Source: Varanus komodoensis
Taxonomy: Eukaryota > Chordata > Lepidosauria > Squamata > Varanidae
Assembly (NCBI RefSeq): GCF_004798865.1
Contig: NW_025336481.1
Coordinates: 17,702,934-17,766,933 of the forward strand
Direction: 5' to 3'
Length of the DNA stretch: 64,000 nucleotides
Shown here: piece after piece, positions 35,975-49,400 of the stretch
Layout of the letters: each line of letters opens with the position of its first letter
Position numbering within the stretch: the stretch's first letter is position 1
The notes under the pieces: generated by a model
Seen by the model: only the letters and a program-made list of their open reading frames with translations
Databases searched by the model: none
Told to the model about the DNA's origin: nothing
Made by a program: the position numbers and the translations under genes

Positions 35975-36425
35975 GCCCTGTTTAAAGTGTTGGTATTGAC
36001 CTTTAAATTTGGGATAAATTTTCTTTGAAGAATCACCCTTAAGTCTTTAAGATTGGCCACAGAGCCCTCCTCTCAGGCCTGTCAGTAATGGCAATCTAGT
36101 TGGTCACTGCAAAGGTCCTGTCTTTTTGTGCTTGCTGTCTTTTATGGAACTCCGTAAAGGTAGGTACATTTGATTCCTTCCTTTTTGCTTTTCGCTTATT
36201 TTGCTTTTAACTATACATACTTCTTGATTGTTTTTTACTAGATTGATGGGCTGGAAATGAACAGATTGCTCTGTTTCTAATTGTAATATTTTGAATTTTT
36301 CTTGGACTGTATTTGGAGTTGTGCCACAGTTTTTAGTTTAAGAACTTTCTATATATTAGTTCAAATGTTTGTGATAAGTTACCTTGGGAAAACATTAGTT
36401 TTGAAATGTGGCATATAAGTTCTGA
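35975..36425 (+). mobile_element. L2-type LINE, 3' end
   Basis: The plus strand encodes ALFKVLVLTFKFGINFL (pattern FKVLV.TYKAL after the LHWLP motif), then decayed sequence through TLKSLRLATEPSSQA. It ends with TTACCTTGGGAAAACATTAG and TGTGGCATATAAGTT, an L2-type terminus. Confidence 0.6.
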
Positions 36426-37169
36426 AATGTTTTTTCTGTGATGGTTTGTCTGAATAAATCTTAAAGGTACTAAATTTTTACATGATTAAAAAGATCAGTA
36501 TCTATACATTGATTTTTCTCAGTTTAGGATATACCTATTGACCCTCAAAATTATTGTTAGTTGATTTTGCTCCAATACCCGCTAGCAGTGGCTTAAGTTG
36601 ACTGTAGAGTTTCTTTGGCCCATCTGGATCAGCAGAATATTGAAGCCAGTTAAACTTTATAAAAGGAACCACACATAAAGCATTTACTGCAAGTTGTGCT
36701 TTATTTGCACAACCACTTTTATTGGAGAGCTGGAAGCAAATGTCATAGAACAATTGTTTTAGAAGAAATTCTGTTATGTGATCGTGGGTATTATAGTTTA
36801 TTAAACAAGTCTCTCTCTTAAAGGTAGGATTGTGTTTGAGCAATCAGCAATGTGTTTCATATAAATGGTGAAACAGACAGTTACATTTTAAAGGTCTGCA
36901 TACTTTACTGTTTATTCATAAGTTGCAAGTTTGGCCTATTCAACTGCAGTCCTAGCCAAAATCCATGGAAACTGGCTCGTAGAGGAGCATATTGTGTTTA
37001 TATGTTGCCCACACTGACCAATAAGCAATCATTTGCTTGCTTGCAGTGGCTAAAACAAAATTAATGCTTTCATATTTGTCATTTCTCTTTTTTTCTTTTT
37101 CTTTTCTTTTTTGGGGGATTGGGGAAGTTGGGCCATTCTCACATTGAAGATGAACTTTTAGGCTTTAAT

Positions 37170-37450
37170 TTCAGTGCTTTATTTACTTACTTACTTCATT
37201 TTATACCAACCAATCACCAAGACACTCTGGACAGTTAGCAAAAGCTAAAATTAAACAAAAATTAAAAAGGTATAGACAGAAAATTTAATTTAAAAGAGCC
37301 AAACCATAATTATTATTCAGCACAGAAGCATAGCACTGGTACAGAATAAAATGGAATATATAAAAACAGTTTAAAAGTTAGATTGTTAAAATACTGGGAA
37401 AATAAAAAGGTCTTCACCTGGCACCATAAAGAATACAAAGTAGGTGCCAA
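37170..37450 (-). mobile_element. L2-type LINE 3' end
   Basis: TTTATTTACTTACTTACTTC, CCAACCAATCACCAAG and, farther in, AAATAAAAAGGTCTTCACCT with GGCACCATAAAGAATAC match the 3'UTR of the copy at 781-1465. Confidence 0.75.
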
Positions 37451-37634
37451 CCCTTTCCTTTCCTAATGACCATACTTCAAAGCTCCCTGTGTTGAATGTA
37501 CTGGGCTTTGCCTACTTAGTTTTATGTCAAGTGAAAAATCTATTTTTGAAGGGTTTCTTGACCGTTATTCTGAATGTTATGACCTGTTGCTCTAATGATG
37601 CCCTTTCATTTTGATATTGCTTTGTGTGCTTAGT

Positions 37635-38159
37635 AAGAGGTACCTTGGCTCATGAACACCTCAGTTCACAACCACATCTGTCATGAACAGAAATTTTGGC
37701 AAAATTTTGCCCAGGTTGCGAACTCCACATTGGGTGACAATCACAATCGTGCCCGTCTTCCCTGCATGATCATGCTCCGGGGGCGGGGGGAGATGGCCAC
37801 AATCGTGGTCATGCTTGGAAGACGGGTGCAATCATGATCGCACCTGCCTTCCCTGCACAAGCACAATCACGGCCACCCCCCCCCCAGCACTATCGCTATT
37901 GAGCGATTATCATTTGGACTCTTCCTCCAAATAATAACCTCCTCCACACCTAGGTTAGTGTTCTCTACTGTACTGTGCAGTTCTTTGTTACTTTGTTCTT
38001 TGTCACTTTGTTTCAAATTTTTGTGATAAAAAATGGTTACAAAACGGATTAACCTTATTTACATTGAACCTTATGGGGAAATTTGACTTGGGTCACAACC
38101 AATTTTGGTCACGACCAGAGTCCTGGAATGGATTAAGTTCATGAACCAAGGTACCACTG
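37635..38159. mobile_element. Tigger-like MITE with terminal inverted repeats
   Basis: The left end GGTACCTTGGCTCATGAAC and right end GTTCATGAACCAAGGTACC are near-perfect inverted repeats about 0.5 kb apart. TA follows the right end, as expected for a Tc1/mariner-pogo type element (the right end reads TACAGTGGTACC on the other strand). A second, internal inverted pair is GCCCGTCTTCC / GGAAGACGGGTGC (37758-37835). There is no transposase frame. Young by the quality of its ends. Confidence 0.8.
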
Positions 38160-38530
38160 TATATAAAACAAAAATATAGGAATTATTCTCCCAGGAAAAC
38201 ATAGGATTAAGAAGATAAATGCATTATTCCTGATGTATACTTGCTTTGACTGAAGTTGGAGGAACTTTTAACATGGAAAATGGAAATGATCTAATAAAGG
38301 ACAGCTTTATGGCAACATCATTTTTTGTTTTCTCTGCTGTATCTACCCCTGACTGCAATACAGGTAGCTCTGATAGTTTTGCTGTGTAGTGAGTGCACTT
38401 TCTATGCTATATTTGAAATCTCCCTGGTGCTTATGCTGTCTACCTTCATTGTCTAACCCTTGCACAATGACTCTGGCTCTGATCTAGACACCATAAACAT
38501 CTTCAGCACAAAGTATCGTAGCCTGCTTCT

Positions 38531-38665
38531 TCCCCATTTATTTATTGGATGCCTACCCCATCCCCTTGGCCAGAATGGTTCTTAGGGTGGGTTGCATTAT
38601 AAAACAGCAAATACATAATAAAGTATAAATGTAACAAACATAAATGTGACAGTAATAAAATCACA
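38531..38665 (-). repeat. LINE 3' tail
   Basis: CATTTATTTATTGGATGCCT, then CCAGAATGGTTCTTAGGGTG and AAATACATAATAAAGTATAA follow the L2-type 3'UTR pattern. Confidence 0.5.
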
Positions 38666-38774
38666 GCATAGTGGGAGCTCCTTGTCTTCAAAAGATGGAT
38701 CAGAACCAACAAGCAATTATGGCAGAAGCACAGCATCACGACCACAATCTGTTTAGAACAGGTGCGAGCCAATC

Positions 38775-38892
38775 CTGAACCTCCAAATAGTTTGGTTCAC
38801 AATTCCCATCATCCCCAGTCATAACCAATGGTAAAAGATTATGGGAATTGCAGCCCGAAACATCTGAAGTATGCATGGACAACCTGTTGCCC
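38775..38892. repeat. Palindromic MITE
   Basis: TTCACAATTCCCATCATCCC and ATTATGGGAATTGCAGCCCG are the two arms (ACTACAAC.CCCATCAT / ATGGGA.TTGTAGT) of the foldback family at 33785. Confidence 0.65.
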
Positions 38893-39859
38893 TAGCATAG
38901 TTCCTTTGGCCCACTAGAAATTAATTTTAGGATAATGGATTTATTTTTATTGAAATAACACAATTCTCCCTTTTCTAATCAGTCTTGATGAAAAATTGCA
39001 GTGAACTGGAAAGTTTACTCACTGTTTTGCTTTGCTGAGTCCTAATGTACCGTTGTTCTTCTATTAGAAAAAGTATACCAATGACCAACAAAACACTGTT
39101 TCAGATTGTAATCAATAAGATTAACCAAAAACATCATGAACTGCTTTGGATCTAAGCAGAAGAACTCTGAAAGGATTAGAAGTCTGGCATTAAATCTGAG
39201 GTGTATAAGAAATATATAAATTAATCGACAATAGGATTGACAGTTGTTCAGATAGTTACAGATTATGCTAGCTTTAAATTTAGAAATATGACTAGAACAA
39301 TATTGTAGAACTACCTGTGGCAATTTTATTACAGTGCCACAAGGGAATTGATGCCTTGAATTAGAGGAATCTGAATGCTGAAGAGTGTGTTCAAACATTT
39401 CTAATTGTACAAGCAAAATGCACTTTTTACAAAGCTCACATTTTTATTCCCAGTCATTAAGTATTTAAAATCAGAGACTTACTATTGAATAGGTGGCAGA
39501 GGAAGGGGGTATGAATTATAACAGTAACAAGATTACTCTGGGTTTCATGCTCATACTACTAATTAACTATATTGTGTGTATTTAACGATGTTTTTCATTC
39601 TTATTTTTAAACTGGGATAATTAAACAGTTTGTGCTCTTTCTTGTCAGCTTGGTTCATGCTAAATTTCAATTCTCAACTTCAATTTCTTTTCTCCGTGTG
39701 AGGAAAATGGAGAATATTAAGTAGGTGGCTTAGTTTTTATGTGAAAATACAGACATAGCTGGTTTATACCCTAATCGAAAATTAATTTCAGCCTATTGCT
39801 AATATTTAGGATACTGTTGTGTATACAGAGATCAGAATAGAAAACGTACGCTGCGATAG

Positions 39860-40330
39860 CTTGTTGAAATGAGCGAATAAATGCACTTCTTTGGATGAAA
39901 GAGATGAGTTCCCTTTAAAATTACGGCTTTCCAAGCCCTTCCTGATTGACAGCGTACCGTAGTCACATGACTTACTTCTGTTTGAAGGTCACAAAAAGCT
40001 GCTTCCTTTATGGAGAAAGAGGAGAGCTAATAAGCTAGTGCGCGCGCGCGCAAGCGAGGCGCGGGGGGGCGGGGGAGATAGAGAGAGAGGGAGAGGGAGA
40101 GGGTGAGTTCAAGTCAAAATGGCCGACGGAGTCTGCTAGCTTTTGAATATTTTAAAATTGAGAAAACAGAAATACAGCAAAATCATTTTGAGATCTCTTC
40201 ACTTCCATTTTACCTTGTATGCCTCAACTTGCTGGATTTAAGCACTGTTGCACTTTATGAGGTTAGTAGTTTTATATCTGCTTTTGTGTAGCATACTGAT
40301 TTTTTTGTGTGCGTTTAGTTTGACCGTTTC
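39860..40330 (+). promoter_or_regulatory. Second CpG-rich promoter-like region with splice donor
   Basis: A local CpG cluster with an alternating TGCGCGCGCGCGC run (40039-40051) and a G-rich purine stretch (40063-40103) that could form a G-quadruplex. An E-box palindrome GTCACATGAC lies near 39962 and a YY1-like AAAATGGCCG near 40116. A strong donor, AGG|GTGAGT, has GT at 40103-40104, so a leader exon could end at 40102. A 62-codon frame starting at 40103 reads across this donor and is not convincing. It may be an alternative promoter of the gene starting at 10.4 kb or the start of another one. Confidence 0.6.
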
Positions 40331-42182
40331 GTGTGATACTGCACCACGATGTTTGCCTCGCTTAACCGTTTATGAGTCACTTCATTTTGAACGTATTTGC
40401 TAGGTTTTTGAAAAAAATCGGTTAAAAATACGTGGCATATTTGGGGAGGTTCTAAATGCGTTTTAAATACACTTGCATGCAAACTAGCCTAAAGTGCTTC
40501 ACTGTATCAATTTTCCCCATTTTATAAGGTTCTGTTAAAAAGCTCTTACCCATTTCTCCCACACTTTTGAGATTTTTATATCAGCTGCAAAAATAGCATA
40601 AATTAAATGAGCTTGCATTCTTTCTTGCTGCTAGAGGAGGGGGAGGTGCATATTTTATAGTCTCTATTTCCAGAAAGCTACAGGACCAAATAATGTAGCA
40701 TTGCACCTTTAAAAATAGGTTTGGAACAGGTATTGAAGCAGTTCAGGAGTTTGAAAGATACTTATGGCAAATTTGCCATGCACATTATATATTGCTGCTG
40801 CGTGGGAGCTTTTCCCTGCACCCCAGTAACTATTTTCCTTCCCCCTTTTTCCTTGTAGCCAGATACATTTTGGATTGCAGTTGGAACCAAATGGTCATAT
40901 CCTGTAAAAATGGCATTGAGAGTTCGGAAGAGGCAGTCTTGTTAGCTCCAGTTATGAAATTGTAGCCTGCTTTAACTGCTTTCTTGAACAGTTTTTTTTC
41001 CATTTTAGTTTGCAAGCTTGAAAACTGACTATATTAGCACCAGCCTTAAAAAGGGGGGAATATTTACATGTGAATATACTGTGCTGTTTGACGTGTACAT
41101 TCCTGTGAGCTAAACAAAGATGGTATCTTATAGATGCAAAATGCTTTTACATTTAAAGTGCACATCTTTTCCCAAAGGAAGTAGAAAAGCAGTAAGAGGT
41201 CATTGTAAATCTTGCTTTCTATGGGCAAGCCCTTCCCCCTGCGTTGTGAGAATGTGATGTAATGCACCTCTCTGTGGGGTGAATTAAATAGGATAATGTA
41301 GATTTTAACTGTCATGTATTTTCTCCCTCTTTCTGAAAAGCCGGACATTCAGGTGGTATTATGATTATTTTTACAAAGAGAGAGAGAGAGACCTGGCCTG
41401 AAATTGGTACATTACTGGAACATTTTTTTGAGATTATAGATTTTATGATAGTGGACTGTCTTGTCACTGTTCTTGAATCCTTGTTTGTTTCCTACTGCAC
41501 AGATCAAACAAAATTCATACTATCTTATCAGGTTTTTAGCCTATTCTACAGCTTAATAGAACTGTTACCAGATTTTTTAGAATTTACCAGATCTGTTGAA
41601 TTGTGTTATGTATTACCAAAGAAATGATTATTTTAGCTGAGTCTGACTCACGGCTTCATTCTTATGGAAGGGGGTGACCTACTTAAGACAAAGTAACCTT
41701 GGCTCAATTTCTAAGAGTTAATATATATTGCACCTTGTATTCTTTTGCATATGTCATAATTCTATCTTACAAGATCTAGTGATGGACATGGAATTAATGA
41801 TGATAAAACACAAATAGGTATGGAAATGCATTGAAAGTAGTAAATATTGTCTTGACTATTGAACCATGTGGGCCATTGATACAGGCCTTTGACAGGGGAA
41901 AACTGCTGAAAGTTATGGTCAGGATGATTGATTAAACCACCACCAAAAATTGAGTCCCTTTTTGAAAATCCTATTTCCTAAACAAGCCTGCTTAATAGTT
42001 AGTTGCTATAACAATTAAAACAGATTGGTTTGCAACCAAATAACCATTGTGGCAATAATCCAAAGTGTCTGGTTATGCACCCCAGATGCACAATGATAAT
42101 TTAAGTGAAAAGAGATGGTTTCTCTGTGACCTTTTGTAGCCATGGAAGACATTGAGTATGTTGTGAATATCTAATTAGGTGT

Positions 42183-42250
42183 TCAGTAGGGATTACTTTC
42201 AAAGTGAAATTTACTTCTGTGTAAGTATGCATAGGATAGACTAGACTGCA
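42183..42250. repeat. Short foldback MITE
   Basis: GATTACTTTCAAAGTGAAAT, TTACTTCTGTGTAAGTATGC and ATAGGATAG: same family as 30511-30601. Confidence 0.55.
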
Positions 42251-42371
42251 TTTCACATGCAGCGGCTGGCTGCTACTGGATAATCTGTTTGTCCATGAGA
42301 TAAATAATTTGTTTGTTCATGATATTTAGTTAATAATGATATGAACATTTTACTGAGCTGAAAAAGAACAG

Positions 42372-42660
42372 CATGAAATATAGGTACAAAATAGGAATAT
42401 AGCCCTGCTGGCTCAGTCCAAGATCCCATCATCCAGTACCCTGGGAAGCCAAAAGGAGGTTATGAAAGTAGTAGCCCTTTTCTGCAGTTGCCCCCTGAAA
42501 ACTTGTATTCTGTGACACAGAGCCTGTAAACACAGTGATATCATTTAGCCATCACTGTTAGTAAGGATTGGCCTAACCTTGATAAATTTGTCTCATCCTC
42601 TGTAAAATCATCTAACTTAATCATGTGGCAGTTAATTATACAGACTGGGATATTTGCTTG
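42372..42660 (-). mobile_element. CR1-type LINE 3' end
   Basis: AATATAGCCCTGCTGGCTCA, CCAAGATCCCATCATCCAGT and CCTGGGAAGCCAAAAGG are the minus-strand 3' terminus of a reptile CR1-type repeat; the plus-strand counterpart is at 51838-52235. Confidence 0.7.
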
Positions 42661-43387
42661 TTTATTGTTTTATCTGCCAAAAATGGCAGTGGAATGTGAA
42701 GTACTTATCAGTCCTGAATTTACTGCCCAACCATTTCACGTGATCCCATTTTCTAGCAATATGGGGGAAGGATGAAAAATGGTTCTTACTGTAGTTCTCT
42801 GCTCATCTACCTCTGTTGCCTTTCTCTCCCTCATGTATAATTAAGTGGATGATCCTGGTACAACACAGAGTAACATCTACTGGATTTTATCACCTATAAT
42901 CAATTGTTAATCCATAGGTTTGGTAGGAGGCCTACTATAAATAATTCTTCTTTTATTTCTTTTTTTAACATGGAAAAAGAAGTCTCTATTTCTGTAAACT
43001 GGTGTACAGTCATGATTTAATTTTAATATACTCTGACCTGGATCAGTTGTAAAAAATGGTCCAGTAAAACCATGCTTTATGTCACCAAGGGCAAAATTTG
43101 TTGATTTTCATTTCCCATTGCTTGTCTCTTGTGACCTATAGGTTTGTTTAATCCATAATTTCCTATGAATGTAGAAATTAGGAAAGCACAGTTTAACAAT
43201 CTTGAGGTACATATCAGGATTTGAGAATCAGCTTTTTAAACTATAGTTGCCTCATTAACATGTAACGGAAAGTAAATCCAAAAATCTTTTATTAGGAACA
43301 TGAGAGGAAGCAAAAGAATATGGCCACAGAGATTGGTTTAATAAACCATAGTTGATCAAGATAGTTACATCTGCTTCATGATTATGT

Positions 43388-44440
43388 GCAAGAACATAAC
43401 AATAAGCATATCAGATCAGACCAAGTCTTCATCTAGTCCATTTTTGTTCATACTGCCACCGACCAGCTGCCCTTGGGAAACCCATAAAGCAAAGCATTGA
43501 AACAGACAGCACCCTTCTGCTCATATTCCCTAACAGCTGATACATATTGGCATACTACCTCTAACTTGTAGTCCCATGCTCCTTGAATGTGCCCGTCTCC
43601 CTTTAAAACCGGCCAGAGTGGTGGCCTATACTATATCTTATGGAAGTGAATTCCAAAGTTTAAATATGTGCTAAGTAAGGAAGAATCCTGAATCTCCCAC
43701 CAGTCAATTTCATGGGATGACTCCAGATTCTAGTATTAAGATAAAGAAAAACAAATGTTTCCCTAATTTGCTTTCTCCAAACCATTCATAATTTTGTACA
43801 ACATCCCAGTATTATCTCTCCCCTCCCCCCCCCCCCCAAGCTAAGTTGTCTCTGTTGTTTTAAACTTTCCTCATTGTGGAATTGCTCCTCTTGATCATTT
43901 TAGTTGCCTCCTCTTTTTTGCACTTTTCCCAACTCTACAATATTCTTTTTAGGTAGAATTGTACACAATATTCCAAGTGTGGTTGCACCATATATTTGTA
44001 TATGAACAGTTTTATTTTCAGTTCCTTTCCTACTTATGCCTAAAATTCACTTTGCCTTTTTCACAGCAGTTGCACACTGGGTCAACATATTCATTGAGCT
44101 TTCTATTATGACCCTAAAATCTCTTTCTTAGTCAAAGTTAGCTTATATTCTATCAACTAATAATTGAAGTTAGGATTTTTTGTCCCTGCATGCATCACAT
44201 TACACCTACTTATATTGAAACTTTTGCCAAACCATTAGATATCCATTCTCCCATTCTAATTTGAGAGAATATTTTGGAGCACCTCACAATTCTGTTTTGT
44301 TTTAATCAACCTAAATATTTTGGTGTTGCCAGCAACCTTGGCCACTTCACTGCTTACTCATAACTCCATATAATTTATGAATACATTGAAAAGCACTGAT
44401 CCAAGTACAGATTCCCTTGGAATTCCACTGTTTGCATCTC
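43388..44440 (-). mobile_element. CR1 LINE, older subfamily
   Basis: The left edge AAGAACATAACAATAAGCAT then TCAGATCAGACCAAG and TCATCTAGTCC is the CR1 3' terminus. Reading the minus strand rightward-in, broken frames show RT C-terminal motifs such as CKKCDVMHAG, VKKANFML and a LGIMCTILPKK-like stretch. These correspond to CR1 K.CKVLHLG, VKKAN.ILG and LVRP.LEYC.QF. It is more decayed than the copy at 4581-5858 and contains a C13 run at 43825-43837. Confidence 0.75.
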
Positions 44441-44443
44441 ACC

Positions 44444-44580
44444 ATTGTAGGAATTTATATACTGTCTTTTTTTTCCTTCCAAAGAACTCAAAGAAGCTTA
44501 CATAATTTCCTTTTTGCTCTCAATCTTATCCTCATAACAAGAACCCTGTGAAATAGGTTGGGAAGTTTGCTCAGGAGTCT
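44444..44580 (-). mobile_element. tRNA-derived SINE, 3' half
   Basis: The reverse complement has CCCAACCTATTTCACAGGGT, TCTTGTTATGAGGATAAGAT and AGACAGTATATAAATTCC, the core and tail of the SINE family at 24365. Confidence 0.65.
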
Positions 44581-44888
44581 TAAGTGTGGATATAGAATTT
44601 AATGTCTGCATCAAAATAATATTTCATTTTAAAACTCGTTATTTTTTAAATAATTGAAAATTAGTCACCCAGATTAATGCATTTAAAATATTTTTATGTC
44701 TCTGTATGCCACTTACTGAATGTATCTCATAAAACAGTATTTGTCTAGTGTTAAGTACTTGAAAGTAGCAAACTGTTGTGTGAAATTTATTAACTAATGC
44801 TTGGAATTTAATTGCAAGAACTGATTAGTATTCAGTGGATGGATGGCCTTGCATATAAGACATTTTCCTTTTTTTATAGGGCAAACTT

Positions 44889-44972
44889 TATGCTTGTCTT
44901 CTTAGAAGCGAGCCCCACTGAATTAATGGAATTTACTCCCAGGTAACTGATTATAGGACTGCATCCTAAATG
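44889..44972. repeat. Short foldback MITE
   Basis: AGCGAGCCCCACTGAATTAA and TGGAATTTACTCCCAGGTAA are the two arms; same family as 30511-30601. Confidence 0.6.
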
Positions 44973-46289
44973 GCCCTTCTAGGGAGAGCATTTAGTTGAA
45001 GTTTGAATAATGTACTGGATATCAAATTGATATATTTGCTTGTAAAATTTAGGAAGAGAACAATGTATTTCTTGAGCTGGGATCATTCTACTTTCATTGC
45101 TGCAAAGTTATGAGATGCCAGTTAGAATTGTAAAATTGTTGAGAAAAGTGGAAACATGATCTCTTATATTCTTTCATTACCATTCGTAGCTTCCTGCATT
45201 ATTTTACAGAACAGAGGCATCACAATTAATATACCTCCCAAACTGATTAGTAGGGCTGCAACTGACTATGTCATGAAGCAGGCTGGAATGTTCTTTCCAT
45301 GAGTGGATCCACTGGTACAGAACAACTATATTTTGGCTGCAGCACCTCTGCAAAATGAAGTGCATGCTGAATGAGGAAGCATCAATCCTGTTCTTGCAAG
45401 GTGTTCTACTAGACACCTTGAGTTCTTTGAGCTGTCTGGAAATAGCAGGTTGATGAGTGTGGACTGCAGCAGCAGAAAAAAGCTGGTTCAGACACACCCT
45501 CAGAAGCAAATTATACCTTAAGCAATCTGTTCAGATTAATTACTGTAAAAAATCCTTTAAGGTCCTGTGGAAGTGTACTCCATCTTTGCATCACGCACAG
45601 AAGGATAGCTTTGTTTAAAAATGGTATGTCACCGTCTTTTACTTCATTAAATGAATCTTTAACAGCTTAGTGCCATACTTGATGTAACTTCCATGTTGCC
45701 CATATGTATACATTCTTTGATTTTAAACTACCTTGATTAGAGCTATAAGCATTCTGTCATTGGGCTGGCCATACTCTGCATACTTTCATTATGGCTGCAG
45801 TATTGTGCAGCATAAGCCATGTTACAACATTTTGCAGTTGAATGTTGTGTATTGAATTTGAAAGTATGAAATTATCTTTTTTCATATTGCTTAATGATCT
45901 TGGAACATAACATCAGCCAATTGTGATACAGTGGGGAATGTGTTCTTAATAGGACTTGATAGTATAATGTTTAGCTTTGGTAATAGTTTGACTTTTTGGT
46001 ATTTAAACACTTTTTTTTTTTTGACAGTCTGTGCATAGGTTCTTACATTGCCAGTTTTGGTATTTTGACTACTTTCAAATTGTATTGTAGTGTAATTTTG
46101 AGCCTTCCTTGACTACTGATTAGTATTACTGAATGTCTGTAATGCACTGTTGCACCCTGTACATGAAAGGGTACTAGTGCTGTTCAGATTTTCCATAGAG
46201 TTGAAAGGATGATGGAATGGCATCTTCATCCTCTTGCCCTGAAGCAGACTACCTAGCTGTCTGAGACAGTAGTTAAACCTGTTTATAGA

Positions 46290-46428
46290 AATTTATACAA
46301 CAGCCTTCCAGTGTCTTCCAGATAGTTTGGAGTAAAGCTACCATCGGTCAACAAGCATAGCCAATGGTCTGAGATGCTGAAAGTTGTAATCTCAAAAATC
46401 TGAAGGGCACTAGGTCAGGAAGGGTGAT
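46290..46428. repeat. Palindromic MITE
   Basis: TTCCAGATAGTTTGGAGTAA and AAAGTTGTAATCTCAAAAAT with CTGAAGGGCACTAGG are the arms of the family at 33785, more decayed. Confidence 0.55.
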
Positions 46429-49400
46429 GGATAGGGTGGCTTGAGGTAAGATAATTTCTGTCAGCAAATTTAAATGAATTAACATCAGTTGTCAGTGTTG
46501 ATCATTAAACTTCTAATTCCTATGGAAATCTTCATACAACATTCATGCTGTGTTATATTAGCATTTGACACAAATTTAGTTAAAATGAACTCTCTGGTCA
46601 AAGTCATATATTATCATTTTTAGAGTAAGTTAGTAACTCATCAATGAAGACCTCAGGCTTGCTACGAAGAACATTCACAATTGTTTATACTACCAGACAG
46701 CCTCACTGTTTAGCAGCAGTTTCTCTGAACTTTGTTCATTGTTTATAGCAAATCAGTCTTCACATTGGTAGAAAAACAGAGCCTTAGATTTGAAGCTGAG
46801 TTTTAGAGCATTTTAATGACTATCTAGCTTGTTTGAATCTATCCCTATAACTGACATTTATTTCTTCAAGTTTTCACTCTAAATGAATGTGCTTTTCCTG
46901 TTTGGAGGGAATGACACAGTTTAATGAACCACACAGGTGAAGTGGGGAGCATTAGCTGGTCAAAGGTATAACTGCAGAGAAGCTTCAGATTTTGAGTACT
47001 ATTGTCCACAATTTATACCAAACAATAGAAGCACCGCACAGAATTAAACCACACTTTTTTTAGTAACACATGAAATCCAATAATTGGTACTATATTGTCT
47101 CAATAATGGCCCTTGTTTAAAAATTTAGTGTTTGAATTATTCTAACTTTGCCCAAATAAAAGAACCTAAAATCAACTAATTTTAGACAGCCAGATAAAAA
47201 CTTGCAAAGAAGTAGTTGTCAGAGGTTCCAAGTCTGAATCTACTTTCTTTGTTGCTCAAGCAAAGTTTATCAGTACTACTTTTACTTTCAAATGCTGCAA
47301 CTGTGAAGCTTCTCTAGGCAAGGTTCATATCTTCATATTGATCAAAGTTTAACTGCAGTATTTACTGTTTGGCCTGCCTGTCACCTTTGGGTCTTTGCAC
47401 AGGAGTATTTCAGTGCATTGTCTTAAAAGATCCTTGGAATAACTGTGTGTGCGCACCCCCAGGCATATGCATTGATGTCATTGTACACCAGATTTGTGAA
47501 TGAGAGTATAATGGAGAATTAGCATGTTTTAAGTTTTGGTTCAATTTTGTGGGGGGGTGGGTTAAAAAGAGAAAATTAGAATTTAAGTGGCCTTGTTCTC
47601 CAGGTGCCTTCAGGCAGTTTATAGTGAACATTCTTCATCTGTCTCTGTCATTTTAACATATGCATAAATACAAATAAACCTGATACCTGCCCCAAACTGT
47701 GATAAGCATCCCATTCAAACCCAACAATGAAATCTCATTCAAATACAAATTGCAGACTGTTCCCTTAACCATTAGCTCCCATTGATAAATCATTAACCAG
47801 CCATCCTGGACTATTACCAGAAACTCCTAGGAATAGCTGCAATACTAGTAATGCTTGGTATGAGAGTGGTCAAGTAATCTATTTCATTTATCATCTTTCC
47901 ACATGTATCCAAATTATGGAAACATAAGTCTCTGCTTTAAAGTAAGATAGTAACTCTTTAGGCTTTGTTTGCCATACTTGGGTGTGTTTTCACTATTGTG
48001 TACTGCAAACTTTCATACAATATCATGGATATAGCATTAAATTTGGAAAAATGCTGCATTAGGAATATAAAAACTCATTTGAAGTTGAGAAGTTCCAAGC
48101 ATACAAAGTATCAGTGCAGGAAAAAAATAGATAAAATTCTATTTTTATTTGAACTACAAAATGTATTTCTCACTAAAACTACACAAGCCCCCAGCATCTG
48201 GGTCCGGCATATATTATTTGAGTGAACTTGTTTGGCTGTAGCTAACTTGCATTGTCTTTTACTCTTCTTTGTGAAGAAAAATAATCTTTCAACTAACAGT
48301 TTATGAAAAATGCTTCAGTCGAAAGATATTTTACGCATCTATATATTTAAAATGTATTGTTGAGTAAAATTGTTCTTTTATAGCTATCTTTGGTTTAACT
48401 GTTAGCGGTTATATTTAAGGGACTGGAAAGTTTTCAAATGGAAATTTCTCAAAAACCTACATCTTTGCTCTAAGGAAACAAACATATTTTTAATGAATCT
48501 TGAAATCATCTTAAATGCTCTTCAGCTTGAATTTCTTTAAAAGTCTCTGTTTTTTCCACACATAACTAGGAGCCAACCCCCCGCCCCCAAGTTTAGACAG
48601 AAAAAAGTCCTACACCTTTCAGCATGCCTCAGATGTGGGACATGGGACTGCACGATAAACCAAAGTATTGATGCCACCTGTGAAACAGAAACACATCTGT
48701 ATAGAGACACTTTATTCTGTTACTCATTTGCTATAGTTGTAATGTGCTTCCTCTTTCATTGAATAGCCCCTTGGTGTTATGCTTTCTCAGTGATAGGAGA
48801 GGAGATGTGGTTTCAATCCTCCTAGCAACCGATAACATCACTGAACTGTGGTATCCTGCTCCTCTAGTCCCACTATGTTTCAATGTATAAGCAGCTTGCT
48901 GATTGCTAAGGAAGTTATAAGAGTGTTGCCCTCATTTTCTGCAGGATTTTGTAGACCTTTGTGAGACCTTATCATCTGATACTGCAAAGTTCCAAAATAA
49001 GTGGGGGGAAACCATTTATTTGTTTCAGATTGCAGGTCACAAAGCAGTCCTGAAAAAAGTTTACCGTAGTCAACCTAAATATTTGTTCTTGTGCAGAAAA
49101 TGGTTGCATTGCTGACAGTGATACTTTGTGATTGTACTACTGTGGTGTTTAATACACTTCTGTCAGAGGCAGTTGTGTATTCAGTATTTTTTATGGATCA
49201 TGTTCTATGAAATAGTTGTAAATTTACTTTCAAACTGTTGAGAGTGCGGGGTTGCTTATTTATCATCAGGTACCTTTCAACTGTTCCATAGGAAAGGATT
49301 GGTAACCTTTCTGCGACTTCTTGTTAGAAAACTTCTTGGAAGTGAATTACAGGTTTAACATTGAAGCAGAATTAGGGAACCTACTCCTAAGTAGATCAAA

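Noticed and set aside
40103-40291. 62-codon frame at the second promoter as a coding exon
   Set aside because: It starts on the splice donor itself and runs AT-rich without conserved character; MADGV from the nearby ATGGCCGACG stops within a few codons.
48930-49020. Possible exon after TTCTGCAG near 48944
   Set aside because: Weak polypyrimidine tract, no matching donor and a frame with early stops.
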